Assembly: GCA_963669295.1 (NCBI GenBank)
Contig: OY769938.1
Location: forward strand, 62,001 to 126,000
Reading direction: 5' to 3'
Length of the DNA: 64,000 bases
Source: G963669295 sp963669295
GTDB lineage: Bacteria > Bacteroidota > Bacteroidia > Flavobacteriales_D > CALLUQ01
In this document: piece after piece, positions 51,193 to 60,880 of the stretch
Numbering within the stretch: the stretch's first letter is position 1
Layout of the letters: the number at the start of each line of letters is the position of its first letter
Translations under genes and position numbers: made by a program
Notes under the pieces: generated by a model
Seen by the model: the letters and a program-made list of their open reading frames with translations, nothing else
What the model was told of the DNA's origin: nothing
The model's database searches: none

Positions 51193-52845
51193 ATGTACGA
51201 CATTCTTGAGCTGAATAACAAGAAAGTTGCTGATTTGAGAGAGATTGCAACCGAGTTAAACATCAAAAAGCCTGAAAAGCTGAAAAAAGAAGAATTGATT
51301 TATAAAATTCTTGATGAACAAGCAGTAAATCCTGTAAAAACAGAAAAGGCTTCTAGTGAAGAAGATAAAGAGAAAAGACCCCGTACCAAGCGAACACGCG
51401 CACGGGTAACCAATACTAAAGTTGAGCGGCAAAGTTCGGCAGAAAAAGCCACCACTGGGGGTGCTGACTCATCGCAACAAAATAAAGGTACTACCGATTT
51501 ATTTTCTGGAACTCCTGAAAAAACTCCAGCCAAAAATGATACCAAATCAAATCATGGCGGTTCTAAAGCAGAACAAAAGGAGCATAAAGAGCACAAAGAG
51601 CACAAAGAGCACAAAGAGCAAAAGGAACACAAAGACCATAAAGAACATCGTGAGCAACCTCGCGAGCATCGCAAAGATCATCAACATCAAAACCACCAGA
51701 AAAAAGGAAATGACCACGGCTACAATTTTGACGGCATCATTTCTAATGAGGGGGTACTTGAAATAATGCCTGATGGCTATGGTTTCTTACGATCATCGGA
51801 TTACAACTACCTTACTTCTCCAGACGACATTTATGTTTCTCAATCGCAAATCAAGTTGTTTGGGTTGAAAACTGGAGACACGGTAAAAGGAAGTATTCGC
51901 CCACCAAAAGAAGGCGAAAAATATTTCCCACTTATTAAGGTGGAAAAAATTAATGGAAGGAACCCTGAATATGTGAGGGATCGTGTACCATTCGATTATT
52001 TAACACCATTGTTCCCCGAAGAGAAATTCACCATTACCGGCCACCCCAAGGCTCCCCTATCAGCACGAATCATTGATTTGTTTGCTCCTATTGGAAAAGG
52101 ACAAAGGGGTTTGATAGTAGCCCAACCCAAAACTGGTAAAACGCAGTTGTTAAAGGATGTGGCGAATGCTATTGCTGCCAATCACCCTGAATCGTACCTC
52201 ATCATTTTATTGGTAGATGAGCGTCCGGAAGAGGTAACCGACATGGCACGTAGCGTAAATGCTGAGGTGGTTTCATCTACATTTGATGAGCCTGCTGAAA
52301 AGCATGTAAAAATCTCTAACATCGTATTGGAAAAAGCCAAGCGTATGGTTGAATGTGGGCACGATGTTGTGATTTTGCTCGATTCTATTACTCGTTTGGC
52401 TCGTGCTTACAACACTGTTTCGCCTGCCTCAGGTAAAGTGTTATCGGGTGGTGTTGATGCCAACGCATTGCATAAACCAAAACGTTTCTTTGGTGCTGCT
52501 CGTAACATCGAAAATGGAGGCTCGCTCACCATTCTTGCTACAGCATTGATCGACACTGGATCGAAAATGGATGAGGTGATCTTCGAAGAATTTAAAGGTA
52601 CTGGTAACATGGAATTGCAGTTGGATCGCAAAATTTCCAACAGAAGAATATACCCTGCTATCGACCTTATTTCTTCTGGAACACGTCGCGAAGATTTGTT
52701 GATGGACAAAGAAGCTTTACAACGCATTTGGATTCTAAGAAAGCACCTGGCCGATATGAATCCACTAGAGGCTATGGAGTTCTTGAAAGATCGTGTGCAA
52801 GCAACTACCAACAACGAAGAGTTTCTTATTTCAATGAATGGATAA
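51193..52845 (+). CDS. rho: Transcription termination factor Rho with His/Lys/Glu-rich insert
   Basis: A 550-residue RNA-dependent helicase against 419 in E. coli. Residues 1-45 are the Rho_N helical part (KKVADLREIATELNIKKPEK). Residues 50-178 form a disordered insert ending in a KEH-rich tandem repeat (129-155). Then come the RNA-binding cold-shock domain (GYGFLRSSDYNYLTSPDDIY) and the ATPase with Walker A AQPKTGKTQLL (K316) and LIILLVDERPEEVTDMARSV. Long disordered inserts are known in Bacteroidota Rho, and one promotes phase separation in Bacteroides. Confidence 0.95.
   Translation: MYDILELNNKKVADLREIATELNIKKPEKLKKEELIYKILDEQAVNPVKTEKASSEEDKEKRPRTKRTRARVTNTKVERQSSAEKATTGGADSSQQNKGTTDLFSGTPEKTPAKNDTKSNHGGSKAEQKEHKEHKEHKEHKEQKEHKDHKEHREQPREHRKDHQHQNHQKKGNDHGYNFDGIISNEGVLEIMPDGYGFLRSSDYNYLTSPDDIYVSQSQIKLFGLKTGDTVKGSIRPPKEGEKYFPLIKVEKINGRNPEYVRDRVPFDYLTPLFPEEKFTITGHPKAPLSARIIDLFAPIGKGQRGLIVAQPKTGKTQLLKDVANAIAANHPESYLIILLVDERPEEVTDMARSVNAEVVSSTFDEPAEKHVKISNIVLEKAKRMVECGHDVVILLDSITRLARAYNTVSPASGKVLSGGVDANALHKPKRFFGAARNIENGGSLTILATALIDTGSKMDEVIFEEFKGTGNMELQLDRKISNRRIYPAIDLISSGTRREDLLMDKEALQRIWILRKHLADMNPLEAMEFLKDRVQATTNNEEFLISMNG
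51577..51648 (+). repeat. 9-nt tandem repeat within rho
   Basis: Eight near-copies of AAAGAGCAC encode Lys-Glu-His; three are identical and adjacent (51586-51612). The array can expand or shrink by slippage without a frameshift. Confidence 0.85.
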
Positions 52846-52849
52846 GTAA

Positions 52850-53401
52850 ATGAAGGCAACTACGAAGTACGCACTTGTATTTGCTTCATTATGGATAATA
52901 CTCAAAATTGTCCTGTTTCAACTGCAGTTGGGACAGGACAGTTTTATTATAGGCATATTCGCCAACCTGTTGTTCATTTTGCTGGCTATATTTTTATCGC
53001 TCATTGAGCTGGGTAAACAACGCAATCAACCTGTAAGTTTTCTTACCGACGTTAAAGCCAGTGCACAATCGGCTATGGTTTATGCCGTAGTGATTGCCGC
53101 TTTCATTTTTGTGTACAACAGTTATATCGATCCTGGTTTTGGAGAAGCCCGTGTAGCGTCTATCATTGAGTTTGAAATGGCTAAGGTAGAAGATTGGGAC
53201 AATATAAAATCGACCCTGCCTGCTGATTTTCAGAACATGACAAAGGAGGAATACGCTGCTAAAACACGAGAGCATTTTGAAAAACAATATGCTCCAATAA
53301 GGCAGGCTACTATGTCGTTGCTAGGGTTGGTAGTTACCGGACTGCTGTATGCATTTCTTATTACCTTCTTGTATCGAAAGGTTTGGTCGAAGTTTCGCTA
53401 A
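52850..53401 (+). CDS. DUF4199 family membrane protein
   Basis: A 183-residue protein with four membrane helices and a soluble loop (about residues 90-145) between helices 3 and 4, with FLTDVKASAQSAMVYAVVIA near residue 65. This matches DUF4199, a Bacteroidota family of unknown function. It starts 4 nt after rho and probably shares its transcript. Its stop overlaps the convergent mpl stop by 4 nt. Confidence 0.8.
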   Translation: MKATTKYALVFASLWIILKIVLFQLQLGQDSFIIGIFANLLFILLAIFLSLIELGKQRNQPVSFLTDVKASAQSAMVYAVVIAAFIFVYNSYIDPGFGEARVASIIEFEMAKVEDWDNIKSTLPADFQNMTKEEYAAKTREHFEKQYAPIRQATMSLLGLVVTGLLYAFLITFLYRKVWSKFR

Positions 53402-54750
53402 GCCAACACCTTTTCAGCGAGTGCGTTGAAATCGATGCCATCAAAATTCCCAGAACTCATCATCAGTAAGTTTTCGTCTTGCCAATTGTTTTGCTCTAGT
53501 GTTTGTAACAACAGCTTTGAGTCGGTAAATACCTCTACATTTTCACTGGCAAAAGCAGCTTTGACCTGTGCTGGTGTTATTGGTGTTAACTTTTTATGGG
53601 CAATGGTTTGGGGACTGTAATACACCAAAGCCCGATCGGCCACAGCCATGGCTCCTTCATATTGTTGTAGGAAGGTTTCGTTAAGGCTACTGAAAGTATG
53701 CAGCTCCATGCAAGCCCAAAGCTTGCGATGGGGAAATTGAGCCTTTACTGCTTCTGTAGTTGCTTTTAATTTTGAGGGCGAGTGGGCAAAATCTTTGTAT
53801 ACCACGGTATGGTTATTTTTGCCTACCAACTCCAGCCGTTTGGAAGCCCCCTTGAAGGAGGTGATGGCTTCATAAAACTGTGCGCGGCTAATGCCTATTT
53901 TCTCGCATACCAGCCGTGCGCCATTAAGGTTTTGTAAATTATGGTCGCCAAATATCAATAAGGGAACCTTTTCTTCTTCATGAAGAAGGTAGGTAATGCC
54001 ATCCTTTATTTCGTGAGGGTGAGTGGTATAAGGCTCTTTATTAACATTACTCTCTTCGCCAATGGCTTTTACCTTTGCATCTGCTTCACAGTAAATAAGT
54101 GTACCATCGGGTACTATTTTATTGATAAAAATTTGGAATTGCTCCACGTAATTTTCGAAGGTTGGAAATACATTGATATGGTCCCAGGCAATGCCACTAA
54201 TAAGTGCAATGTTGGGCTGGTACAAATGAAACTTAGGCCGTCGGTCTATCGGAGACGATAGGTATTCGTCGCCCTCTAAAATTGCTACTGGAGCCGATTC
54301 CGATAAGCGAACCATGCACTCAAACCCTTCGAGCTGAGCTCCTACCATGTAATCGGCATCTATCTTATGGTGGTGCAACACGTGCAAAATCATGGCTGTT
54401 ATGGATGTTTTTCCATGGCTTCCTCCAATAACTACCCTCGTTTTATTTTTGATTTGCTGGTAGAGGTATTCGGGGTACGAGTATATGGTAAGTCCCAATG
54501 CTTGTGCCTTTATTATCTCGGGGTTATCCTTGCGTGCATGCATGCCTAATATTACCGCATCCAGGTTTTCGTGTATGCGTGTTTCCTCCCATCCAATGGT
54601 ATTGGGAAGCAATCCGTACCGTTGTAATCGCCCTTTTGAGGGTTCAAATATTTCATCGTCGGAACCTGTTACTTCATATCCTTTTTGGTGAAGAGCAATG
54701 GCAAGGTTATGCATGGCACTTCCCCCTATGGCAATAAAATGCACTTTCAT
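53398..54750 (-). CDS. mpl: UDP-N-acetylmuramate:L-alanyl-gamma-D-glutamyl-meso-DAP ligase (Mpl)
   Basis: A 450-residue Mur ligase of cell-wall recycling that joins the recovered tripeptide to UDP-MurNAc. It has the UDP site IAIGGSAMHNLAIALHQKGY, the ATP P-loop GGSHGKTSITAMI (near 110), LEGDEYLSSPIDRRPKF (near 170) and a C-terminal KDFAHSPSKLKAT (near 320). The HSP motif and shorter length favour Mpl over MurC. ATG 54750 starts the first strand. Confidence 0.88.
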   Translation of the reverse strand: MKVHFIAIGGSAMHNLAIALHQKGYEVTGSDDEIFEPSKGRLQRYGLLPNTIGWEETRIHENLDAVILGMHARKDNPEIIKAQALGLTIYSYPEYLYQQIKNKTRVVIGGSHGKTSITAMILHVLHHHKIDADYMVGAQLEGFECMVRLSESAPVAILEGDEYLSSPIDRRPKFHLYQPNIALISGIAWDHINVFPTFENYVEQFQIFINKIVPDGTLIYCEADAKVKAIGEESNVNKEPYTTHPHEIKDGITYLLHEEEKVPLLIFGDHNLQNLNGARLVCEKIGISRAQFYEAITSFKGASKRLELVGKNNHTVVYKDFAHSPSKLKATTEAVKAQFPHRKLWACMELHTFSSLNETFLQQYEGAMAVADRALVYYSPQTIAHKKLTPITPAQVKAAFASENVEVFTDSKLLLQTLEQNNWQDENLLMMSSGNFDGIDFNALAEKVLA

Positions 54751-54834
54751 GATCAAACTATTTTAAACGAACTTAACCATATTGCCGGTGCAAACTGCAA
54801 CGTATTTAACGAATTTTGAACAACAAATTGTTAC

Positions 54835-54842
54835 TATATTTG
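54835..54842 (+). promoter_or_regulatory. Putative -7 element for the MBL-patatin-kinase operon
   Basis: TATATTTG exactly matches TAnnTTTG, 20 nt before the ATG at 54863. TTTG at 54815-54818 precedes it by 16 nt, somewhat short for a -33 element. Confidence 0.45.
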
Positions 54843-54862
54843 AAGTGCTGAAAGATGATTAT

Positions 54863-55720
54863 ATGAAATTGTATCCGGTTAATGCAGGGAATTTTAAGTT
54901 AGATGGTGGTGCCATGTTTGGGGTAGTTCCAAAATCGTTGTGGCAACGCACCAACCCTGCCGATGAAAATAACATGTGTAATTGGACCATGAGGTGCTTG
55001 CTTATTGAAGATGGCGACCGGCTAATGCTAATAGATACTGGTATTGGCGATAAGCAAAGTGAGAAGTTTTTCAGCCACTATTACTTGCATGGCGACGATA
55101 CCCTGGAAAAATCGATGGGTGCACATGGTTTTTCTTTTGATGATGTAACCGATGTATTTTTAACCCACCTGCACTTCGACCATTGTGGTGGAGCTATCAA
55201 AAGCACAGATAAAGGGTACTATGCCCCTGCTTTTAAAAATGCACACTTTTGGAGTACTGAACGCCATTGGAACTGGGCTACCGAACCCAACCCACGCGAA
55301 AAGGCTTCCTTCTTGAAAGAGAACATTCAACCCATTGAAGCAAGTGGGCAATTGAAGTTTGTGCCACGTACTGGCGATTTCACCACAGATGCCTTTCCCA
55401 ATATTTCTGTACTATTTGCCGATGGGCATACCGATAGTCAAATGATTCCTCACATTCAGTACAAGGGGAAAACAGTGGTGTTTATGGCTGATTTGTTACC
55501 GTCTACGGGGCATATACCTCTGCCTTACGTAATGGGATATGATACCCGGCCATTGATTACATTGGAGGAAAAAGGCAATTTTTTGAGTCGCGCTGTAGAT
55601 GAAGAATATATTTTATTTCTAGAGCACGATGCTGTTAACGAATGTTGCACCTTGCAACATACTGAAAAAGGCGTTAGGCTTAAAGATACCTTCGGGTTTG
55701 ACGAATACTTTGGAGCTTAA
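54863..55720 (+). CDS. MBL-fold metallo-hydrolase
   Basis: A 285-residue metallo-beta-lactamase-fold enzyme: metal site THLHFDHCGGA (near residue 105), further ligands in ADGHTDSQM and VFMADLLPS, and a C-terminal FLEHDAVN. The layout resembles the lactonase-like group that includes N-acyl-homoserine-lactone lactonases, but the substrate cannot be told. ATG 54863 is chosen, 20 nt after a promoter-like element; the longer frame starts at TTG. Its stop overlaps the patatin start (TAATG). Confidence 0.85.
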   Translation: MKLYPVNAGNFKLDGGAMFGVVPKSLWQRTNPADENNMCNWTMRCLLIEDGDRLMLIDTGIGDKQSEKFFSHYYLHGDDTLEKSMGAHGFSFDDVTDVFLTHLHFDHCGGAIKSTDKGYYAPAFKNAHFWSTERHWNWATEPNPREKASFLKENIQPIEASGQLKFVPRTGDFTTDAFPNISVLFADGHTDSQMIPHIQYKGKTVVFMADLLPSTGHIPLPYVMGYDTRPLITLEEKGNFLSRAVDEEYILFLEHDAVNECCTLQHTEKGVRLKDTFGFDEYFGA

Positions 55721-56502
55721 TGGAAGTTGGACTGGTTTTATCGGGTGGGGCCGCTAAGGCTATTGCACAAATTGGTGTATTACAAGCATTGCTGGAGCTG
55801 GGCTTTAAACCCGTGATGGCATCGGGAGTAAGTGGAGGTGCGCTCACCGGAACATTTCATGCCGCAGGATATACTCCTGAAGAAATGCTGCACATGATTA
55901 TTGAAGCCGGCTCAAAATCGTACCTGCGCCCTACCATTCGCAAAGGAGGAATATTTAAGATGGATACCATGGAAGCTTTTTTTCGTAAACATTTGGGCGA
56001 TAAGAAGTTTCAAGACCTCAATATTCCTATGTATGTAGCTACCACCGATTTACATTCTGGAGAAACCATCATATTTTCGCAAGGCGATATGGTAAAACCA
56101 TTGGCTGCTTCTACTTCTATTCCCGTATTGTATCGCCCGGTAAAGGTTGGCAACTACTCCCTTTCAGATGGTAGCATTAACAATAACCTTCCTGTAGAAC
56201 CATTATTGGGAAAAGTGCCCTTTATCATCGGGATACTTACAAATGGTGCTCGAAGAAATTTCAAGAAAATCTCTACCCGGAGTGTTTTCCTTCGCTCGCT
56301 CGAATTATCTATTTATCATAATGCATTGGCCCGTGCCGAGAAATGCGATTTTTTGATTGAACCTGAACAATTGGCTCAATTTAAATTACTTGACATTGCT
56401 AAGGGCAAAGAAATATTTCAACACGGTTACGATACTACCATGAAAGTGGCCGATGATTTACTGCAAGCCTACAGGCAAAAAATGCAACTCGCTTCTTCAT
56501 GA
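55720..56502 (+). CDS. Patatin-like phospholipase
   Basis: A 260-residue patatin-family lipase. The oxyanion-hole region is LVLSGGAAKAIAQIGVLQAL (residues 5-24), the nucleophile Ser lies in ASGVSGGALTG (GxSxG, near 40) and the catalytic Asp in YSLSDGSINNNLPVEPL (near 150). A Lys replaces the usual Arg of GGxR. It should hydrolyse acyl chains from phospholipids. It overlaps the MBL gene by 1 nt and the kinase gene by 4 nt. Confidence 0.88.
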   Translation: MEVGLVLSGGAAKAIAQIGVLQALLELGFKPVMASGVSGGALTGTFHAAGYTPEEMLHMIIEAGSKSYLRPTIRKGGIFKMDTMEAFFRKHLGDKKFQDLNIPMYVATTDLHSGETIIFSQGDMVKPLAASTSIPVLYRPVKVGNYSLSDGSINNNLPVEPLLGKVPFIIGILTNGARRNFKKISTRSVFLRSLELSIYHNALARAEKCDFLIEPEQLAQFKLLDIAKGKEIFQHGYDTTMKVADDLLQAYRQKMQLASS

Positions 56503-58424
56503 TAAAGTACCTGTTTTGGAGGTGCACCGTTTTGCTTTTGTTGTTGCTTCATGGAACAGCAAGTGGCAGCTCTACTATTGATATCCCTGCCAACCTTAAG
56601 CATACGGAACTTACCAAACAGGCGTACTACTTTGTTGATTCTTCCAATGCATTAACGCTTGAGCAAGTACAGGCTTTGCCCCATGAATCATTTAACATTG
56701 ACAGCTCTCGATCTTTTCGTTTCGACTACGGTTACTTAGGGTTTTGGTTTAAACTAAATCTGCACAACAACAGTGGCACAGAACAAACTTATTACCTTGA
56801 ACTCGACAACCCTCGTATTCATGATGTGCAATTGTATTACGAACAGCATGGGCAGCTAAGTGTTCAAAAATCAGGTACCAGGTACCCCTTTTCCGAACGC
56901 GGCATATACGACCGGGTGCATGTGTTTACCATTACGTTGCTTGCCAACGAAACCAAAGAGGTATATGTATATGCCTACAACAACGGTAACTACCTGGCAT
57001 TTCCTATTCATTTGTGGAGCGATGTTGCCTACCTAGAATACACTTATCGCAATCAGTTTTCGCTGGCACTTTATTACGGCATTTTATTGCTCATCATTGC
57101 CATTAACCTCTACTTGCTTTTTACCAGCAAGAATAAAGTGGTGTTGTTTTATCTCCTTTACATTGTATGCTTTGGCATGACTTTGTTTACAAGAGATGGT
57201 TATGGCATAGAATTCTTCTACCCTTCCATTTCCTACATCAATCCGCAGCTTATTCAGTTGTTTATTTTGCTCACCATTGCATTCAATATCCAATTTCTAC
57301 AAGATTACCTGAAGAGCAAGATTTTCATTCCGGGGTATCATACATTTCTGAATGTATTAAAGTACACTTCGTATGGGTTAATTGTATTTCTCTTCATTCC
57401 TACCACTTTCGATTTATTGCTCGTTTATGTGAAATACTATGTAATTTTTGCCAATGTGGCAGTAGTAACTGGTGCTGGAGTTTCGTTGAAAAAGAACTTT
57501 AGCAATGCCATGTACTACCTCACTGGTTTTTCTTTGTTATTCATCGGGGTAATTATTACTGTGCTTATTGTTACAGGCGTGATAGAAAACAAATTTCTTG
57601 AGAGTTACGGTTTAAAGATCGCGTCGGTTGCTGAAATTATTGTGCTTACCATAGCTATGGTTACCTACATTAAACGTACACAGGCACAAACACAGCAGTT
57701 GGCCCTGGAGCGGTTAAAAGAAATCAATGAGTTGAACCTCAAAGCCAAGGAAGAAGAACGCAAGCAAGTACGTTTGAATGAGCAACTGGCACTAAGTGAA
57801 TTAAAAGCCCTACGCAGCCAGATGAATCCTCATTTCATCTTCAATACGATGAATACCATTCAGTATTACGTATCGGAAAACGATCAAAAAACAGCACAGC
57901 AATCGTTGTCGAAACTTGCGAAACTAATGCGCATGATTTTAGAGCATTCTGAATTAAATGTGATAACTATAGAAGAGGAACTAAAAGCACTGGAATTGTA
58001 TATCCAACTTGAAGCGTTCCGCTTTGAAAAGAAATTTAGCTATGAGATTATTGTAGATGAAAGCATTTCTCCCGGCTATCATCAAATTCCTTCCATGCTC
58101 ATTCAACCTTATGTAGAAAATTCTATTTGGCATGGCCTTATGCATAAACACGAAGAAGATGGGCGAATTACCATTACATTGATCAGGAAGGGTGATGTGG
58201 TGTGCTGTGCTGTGGAAGACAATGGCATTGGGCGCGAGCAATCGCAAAGGATTAAGTCAGACGATCAGCGTAAGCGTAAATCAATGGGCATGCAAATTAC
58301 CAAAGAACGACTCGAGCTGCTCAGCGCAGTTAAATCGGAAACACCAGTAAGAATTATTGATTTGAAAGATGAAAATGGGATGGCCACCGGCACACGTGTA
58401 GAGCTAGAAATTCCTATTCAATAG
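56499..58424 (+). CDS. LytS-type sensor histidine kinase with 7TMR-DISM input
   Basis: A 641-residue sensor kinase: signal peptide (about 1-23), an extracytoplasmic 7TMR-DISMED2 domain (about 30-165), seven membrane helices (175-390), a short coiled coil (400-430) and a LytS-type kinase core. The phosphoacceptor is H445 in QMNPHFIFNTMN; the ATP-binding N-box is IQPYVENSIWHGL near 540. LytS-type kinases normally pair with a LytTR regulator, but none is adjacent. It overlaps the patatin gene by 4 nt (ATGA). Its 3' end overlaps the convergent transporter gene by 11 nt. Confidence 0.9.
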   Translation: MIKYLFWRCTVLLLLLLHGTASGSSTIDIPANLKHTELTKQAYYFVDSSNALTLEQVQALPHESFNIDSSRSFRFDYGYLGFWFKLNLHNNSGTEQTYYLELDNPRIHDVQLYYEQHGQLSVQKSGTRYPFSERGIYDRVHVFTITLLANETKEVYVYAYNNGNYLAFPIHLWSDVAYLEYTYRNQFSLALYYGILLLIIAINLYLLFTSKNKVVLFYLLYIVCFGMTLFTRDGYGIEFFYPSISYINPQLIQLFILLTIAFNIQFLQDYLKSKIFIPGYHTFLNVLKYTSYGLIVFLFIPTTFDLLLVYVKYYVIFANVAVVTGAGVSLKKNFSNAMYYLTGFSLLFIGVIITVLIVTGVIENKFLESYGLKIASVAEIIVLTIAMVTYIKRTQAQTQQLALERLKEINELNLKAKEEERKQVRLNEQLALSELKALRSQMNPHFIFNTMNTIQYYVSENDQKTAQQSLSKLAKLMRMILEHSELNVITIEEELKALELYIQLEAFRFEKKFSYEIIVDESISPGYHQIPSMLIQPYVENSIWHGLMHKHEEDGRITITLIRKGDVVCCAVEDNGIGREQSQRIKSDDQRKRKSMGMQITKERLELLSAVKSETPVRIIDLKDENGMATGTRVELEIPIQ

Positions 58425-60816
58425 CTGCTCCCTCTTCTGTTTCATTGGCAGTACCTTCAAGGTTTTGCTCCGAAGGTTCGACATCACCTTTTATGTCTTC
58501 CTGTTCGTTTTCCACCATTGCTTCTTCCACTTCCTCATTAACATTATCACCTACCAGGTCTTTATCGTCGGCTGCATTCACAAACAATACATTTCCAATG
58601 TCGTTGTATCCATCGAAGGTAGCAATGCCTTGCTCGCTTAAATCCTTATCGTCGAAACCAACAATGGTGATGTCGGCATCGCCAGAGTATTGATTAATAA
58701 CCTTGCGATAGGCTTCATTTTCGTGCTGCTTAATCAGCTGAATGTTGTTGGGAGAAATAGGCAATCTACCTGCCTTAATAAGTTCCAACAACCGTTGTTC
58801 TTGATCGAGTATTTCCCCTTCGTGGTAAATAGAGAATATTTTAATATCGCCATGTTTCCATTCGGGATGCCCCATGAGGATGTATCCCAATAAAATCATC
58901 AAATTGGAGTTTTGATAATCGGTAGAAGTAATCCAAATATGAATGTCTTTCTTGTAGCCAAATCCCTTGTACGAGCTACGTAATATGCACACATCAAATT
59001 CGGTCGACTTCAAAATATTATAGTTGTCGAGTACATGTTGCAGGTTGTCTTTTTCCTCACCAGAGTACTCAAAAAGAATCATGTTATTTCCTTTCCCTGA
59101 AATGCCTGGGAGCTGTATGCTTTGAGCAATGGCTGAGGTATAAGAGGGACTGATAATGGTATCGAGGTATACCCTACTTTTCACCCCTTCAGCCAGGTTA
59201 ATAAGGCGTTGTTTGGTATTGACGGCCTCTTCTTTCGTGTCTTTAGAAAGAAATCCTTTGATGTAGTGCATGTAGGTACCAAAGCCGTATTTATGGGCGA
59301 TCCATCGTACCATATCAAACGCGCTTCTGCGTTTAAACGAGTCTTCCGATATGCAGATGATGAATGGACGCCAATTGTCTTCATCGCTCGTTACAGAGTC
59401 GCGCTTTTGTAATGAAAGTTGCAGTTTTCGACTGATTTGAAAAATTACCCCTTTGAACAGGTTGGCCAGTCCTTTTTTGTCTTTGCTTATGCTACTGATC
59501 CAAATGTATATGGCTACCATCAGCACTACAGAAATAACGGCATACATGAAATCCATTTGAAACATGAGCCAGAAACACAACAACCCACCAAAGAGCGAAA
59601 CACTCCAATGCGATTTAAAGGTTGGGCGATAGGATGGATCGGCGGCAAAATGCTCGAAGAAGGATACCATACAAATGGCACCATAGGTTACCATGAAGAA
59701 CATGGCAATGACTCTTGCTACCACATCAATATCGCCAAGGCTAACAAATAAAAATCCAATGACACAGGTCACCAACGAGGCGTTGAATGGCTCGTTGTTT
59801 TTTGGCCTTCCTTTGGCCATCCATCTGCTGAAGGTTCCTGGAAATATTTTATCGCTTCCAAGTGCTTGCAAGGTTCGTGGTGCAATCATGATAGAACCCA
59901 ATGCCGAAGATACCGCAGCACACGCAAGGCCAATTGGAATAATAGGCCCCCAAATAGCAATTTTTTGCATGTACATTTCATCGCTGGCCAGGGCAATTTG
60001 ATCGGCCGAGAAGTAAAGCTTAAACGCTACTGCAAAGTATACAATAATGCCCACTACGGTGGCCCATAGCGTACCTCTTGGAATTGATTTTTTAGGGTCT
60101 TTTAAGTCGCCCGAAAGCCCGAGTCCTGCGGCAATGCCTGTAAATGCAGGAAAGATAATGGTAAACATGGCAAAAAAGGTGTACCGGTGTATCGGGGCGT
60201 CAACACCATGCTCTTGTGGAGTTAACATAGAAGGAATGGTGCCCATCCAATCGATGGTTTGCGGAGCACCGTCTGTTGGCGAACCAGCAAAGAAACATAC
60301 CAGGGATGCAAGTAATATGACTACCACAAAGTACAAGGCTTTCACCCCAATATCAGCGCCTTTGGTAAGCATCAGTAGGGTAAGCAACCCCATCATAGAA
60401 AAGTTAACCGCCCACGGAGGGATGTAATACCCATATTCGCCTTGCACCCACACCAACAAATCTTGCGTGGCCACCGTAAACGCTATGATGTAAAAAGCTA
60501 CACTAATGGCTTGCGATAAAAACAAGGCAATACCTATGGCACCACCGATATTCAATCCAAATGAACGCGAAATCATATAGTATGCCCCTCCTCCTTCTAC
60601 CTTTTGGTTGGTAGCAATTTCGGCTACTGCCATGGCGGTAGGAATGGTTACTAAATGACCAATAACAATGATGAGCAAGGTATTGAGCAACCCTACATGC
60701 GATACCGCATACCCGAACCGCAAGAAGAGAATGGCCCCTAAAATGGTAGAAATGGCCGTCATGAACACCGGAAGGGTGCCCATCGTTTTCACTGTATTTG
60801 TTAATCCTTTGCTCAT
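58414..60816 (-). CDS. SLC12-like cation-chloride or amino acid cotransporter
   Basis: An 800-residue transporter. Twelve membrane helices fill residues 15-480, beginning with GTLPVFMTAISTILGAILFL, then EGGGAYYMISRSFG (near 75) and PAFTGIAAGLGLSGDL (near 220). The C-terminal 320 residues are cytoplasmic and end in a very acidic tail. The large C-domain and helix 1 wording match the APC-superfamily Na-K-Cl (SLC12) group rather than amino acid permeases. Ion specificity cannot be told from sequence. Confidence 0.82.
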   Translation of the reverse strand: MSKGLTNTVKTMGTLPVFMTAISTILGAILFLRFGYAVSHVGLLNTLLIIVIGHLVTIPTAMAVAEIATNQKVEGGGAYYMISRSFGLNIGGAIGIALFLSQAISVAFYIIAFTVATQDLLVWVQGEYGYYIPPWAVNFSMMGLLTLLMLTKGADIGVKALYFVVVILLASLVCFFAGSPTDGAPQTIDWMGTIPSMLTPQEHGVDAPIHRYTFFAMFTIIFPAFTGIAAGLGLSGDLKDPKKSIPRGTLWATVVGIIVYFAVAFKLYFSADQIALASDEMYMQKIAIWGPIIPIGLACAAVSSALGSIMIAPRTLQALGSDKIFPGTFSRWMAKGRPKNNEPFNASLVTCVIGFLFVSLGDIDVVARVIAMFFMVTYGAICMVSFFEHFAADPSYRPTFKSHWSVSLFGGLLCFWLMFQMDFMYAVISVVLMVAIYIWISSISKDKKGLANLFKGVIFQISRKLQLSLQKRDSVTSDEDNWRPFIICISEDSFKRRSAFDMVRWIAHKYGFGTYMHYIKGFLSKDTKEEAVNTKQRLINLAEGVKSRVYLDTIISPSYTSAIAQSIQLPGISGKGNNMILFEYSGEEKDNLQHVLDNYNILKSTEFDVCILRSSYKGFGYKKDIHIWITSTDYQNSNLMILLGYILMGHPEWKHGDIKIFSIYHEGEILDQEQRLLELIKAGRLPISPNNIQLIKQHENEAYRKVINQYSGDADITIVGFDDKDLSEQGIATFDGYNDIGNVLFVNAADDKDLVGDNVNEEVEEAMVENEQEDIKGDVEPSEQNLEGTANETEEGAAIE

Positions 60817-60880
60817 GAAGTGCGCTAAAATACTTAAAATTTCAGCATAAATTCTTTCCTACGCAAGAAACAACAGATGG

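Noticed and set aside
51060..51266. Minus-strand 68-residue ORF overlapping the rho start
   Set aside because: It overlaps the real rho N-terminus, has no family signal and no ribosome-binding site.
51577..51648. KEH-coding repeats as a possible CRISPR-like array
   Set aside because: The unit is 9 nt, in frame and without spacers; it is a coding tandem repeat in rho.
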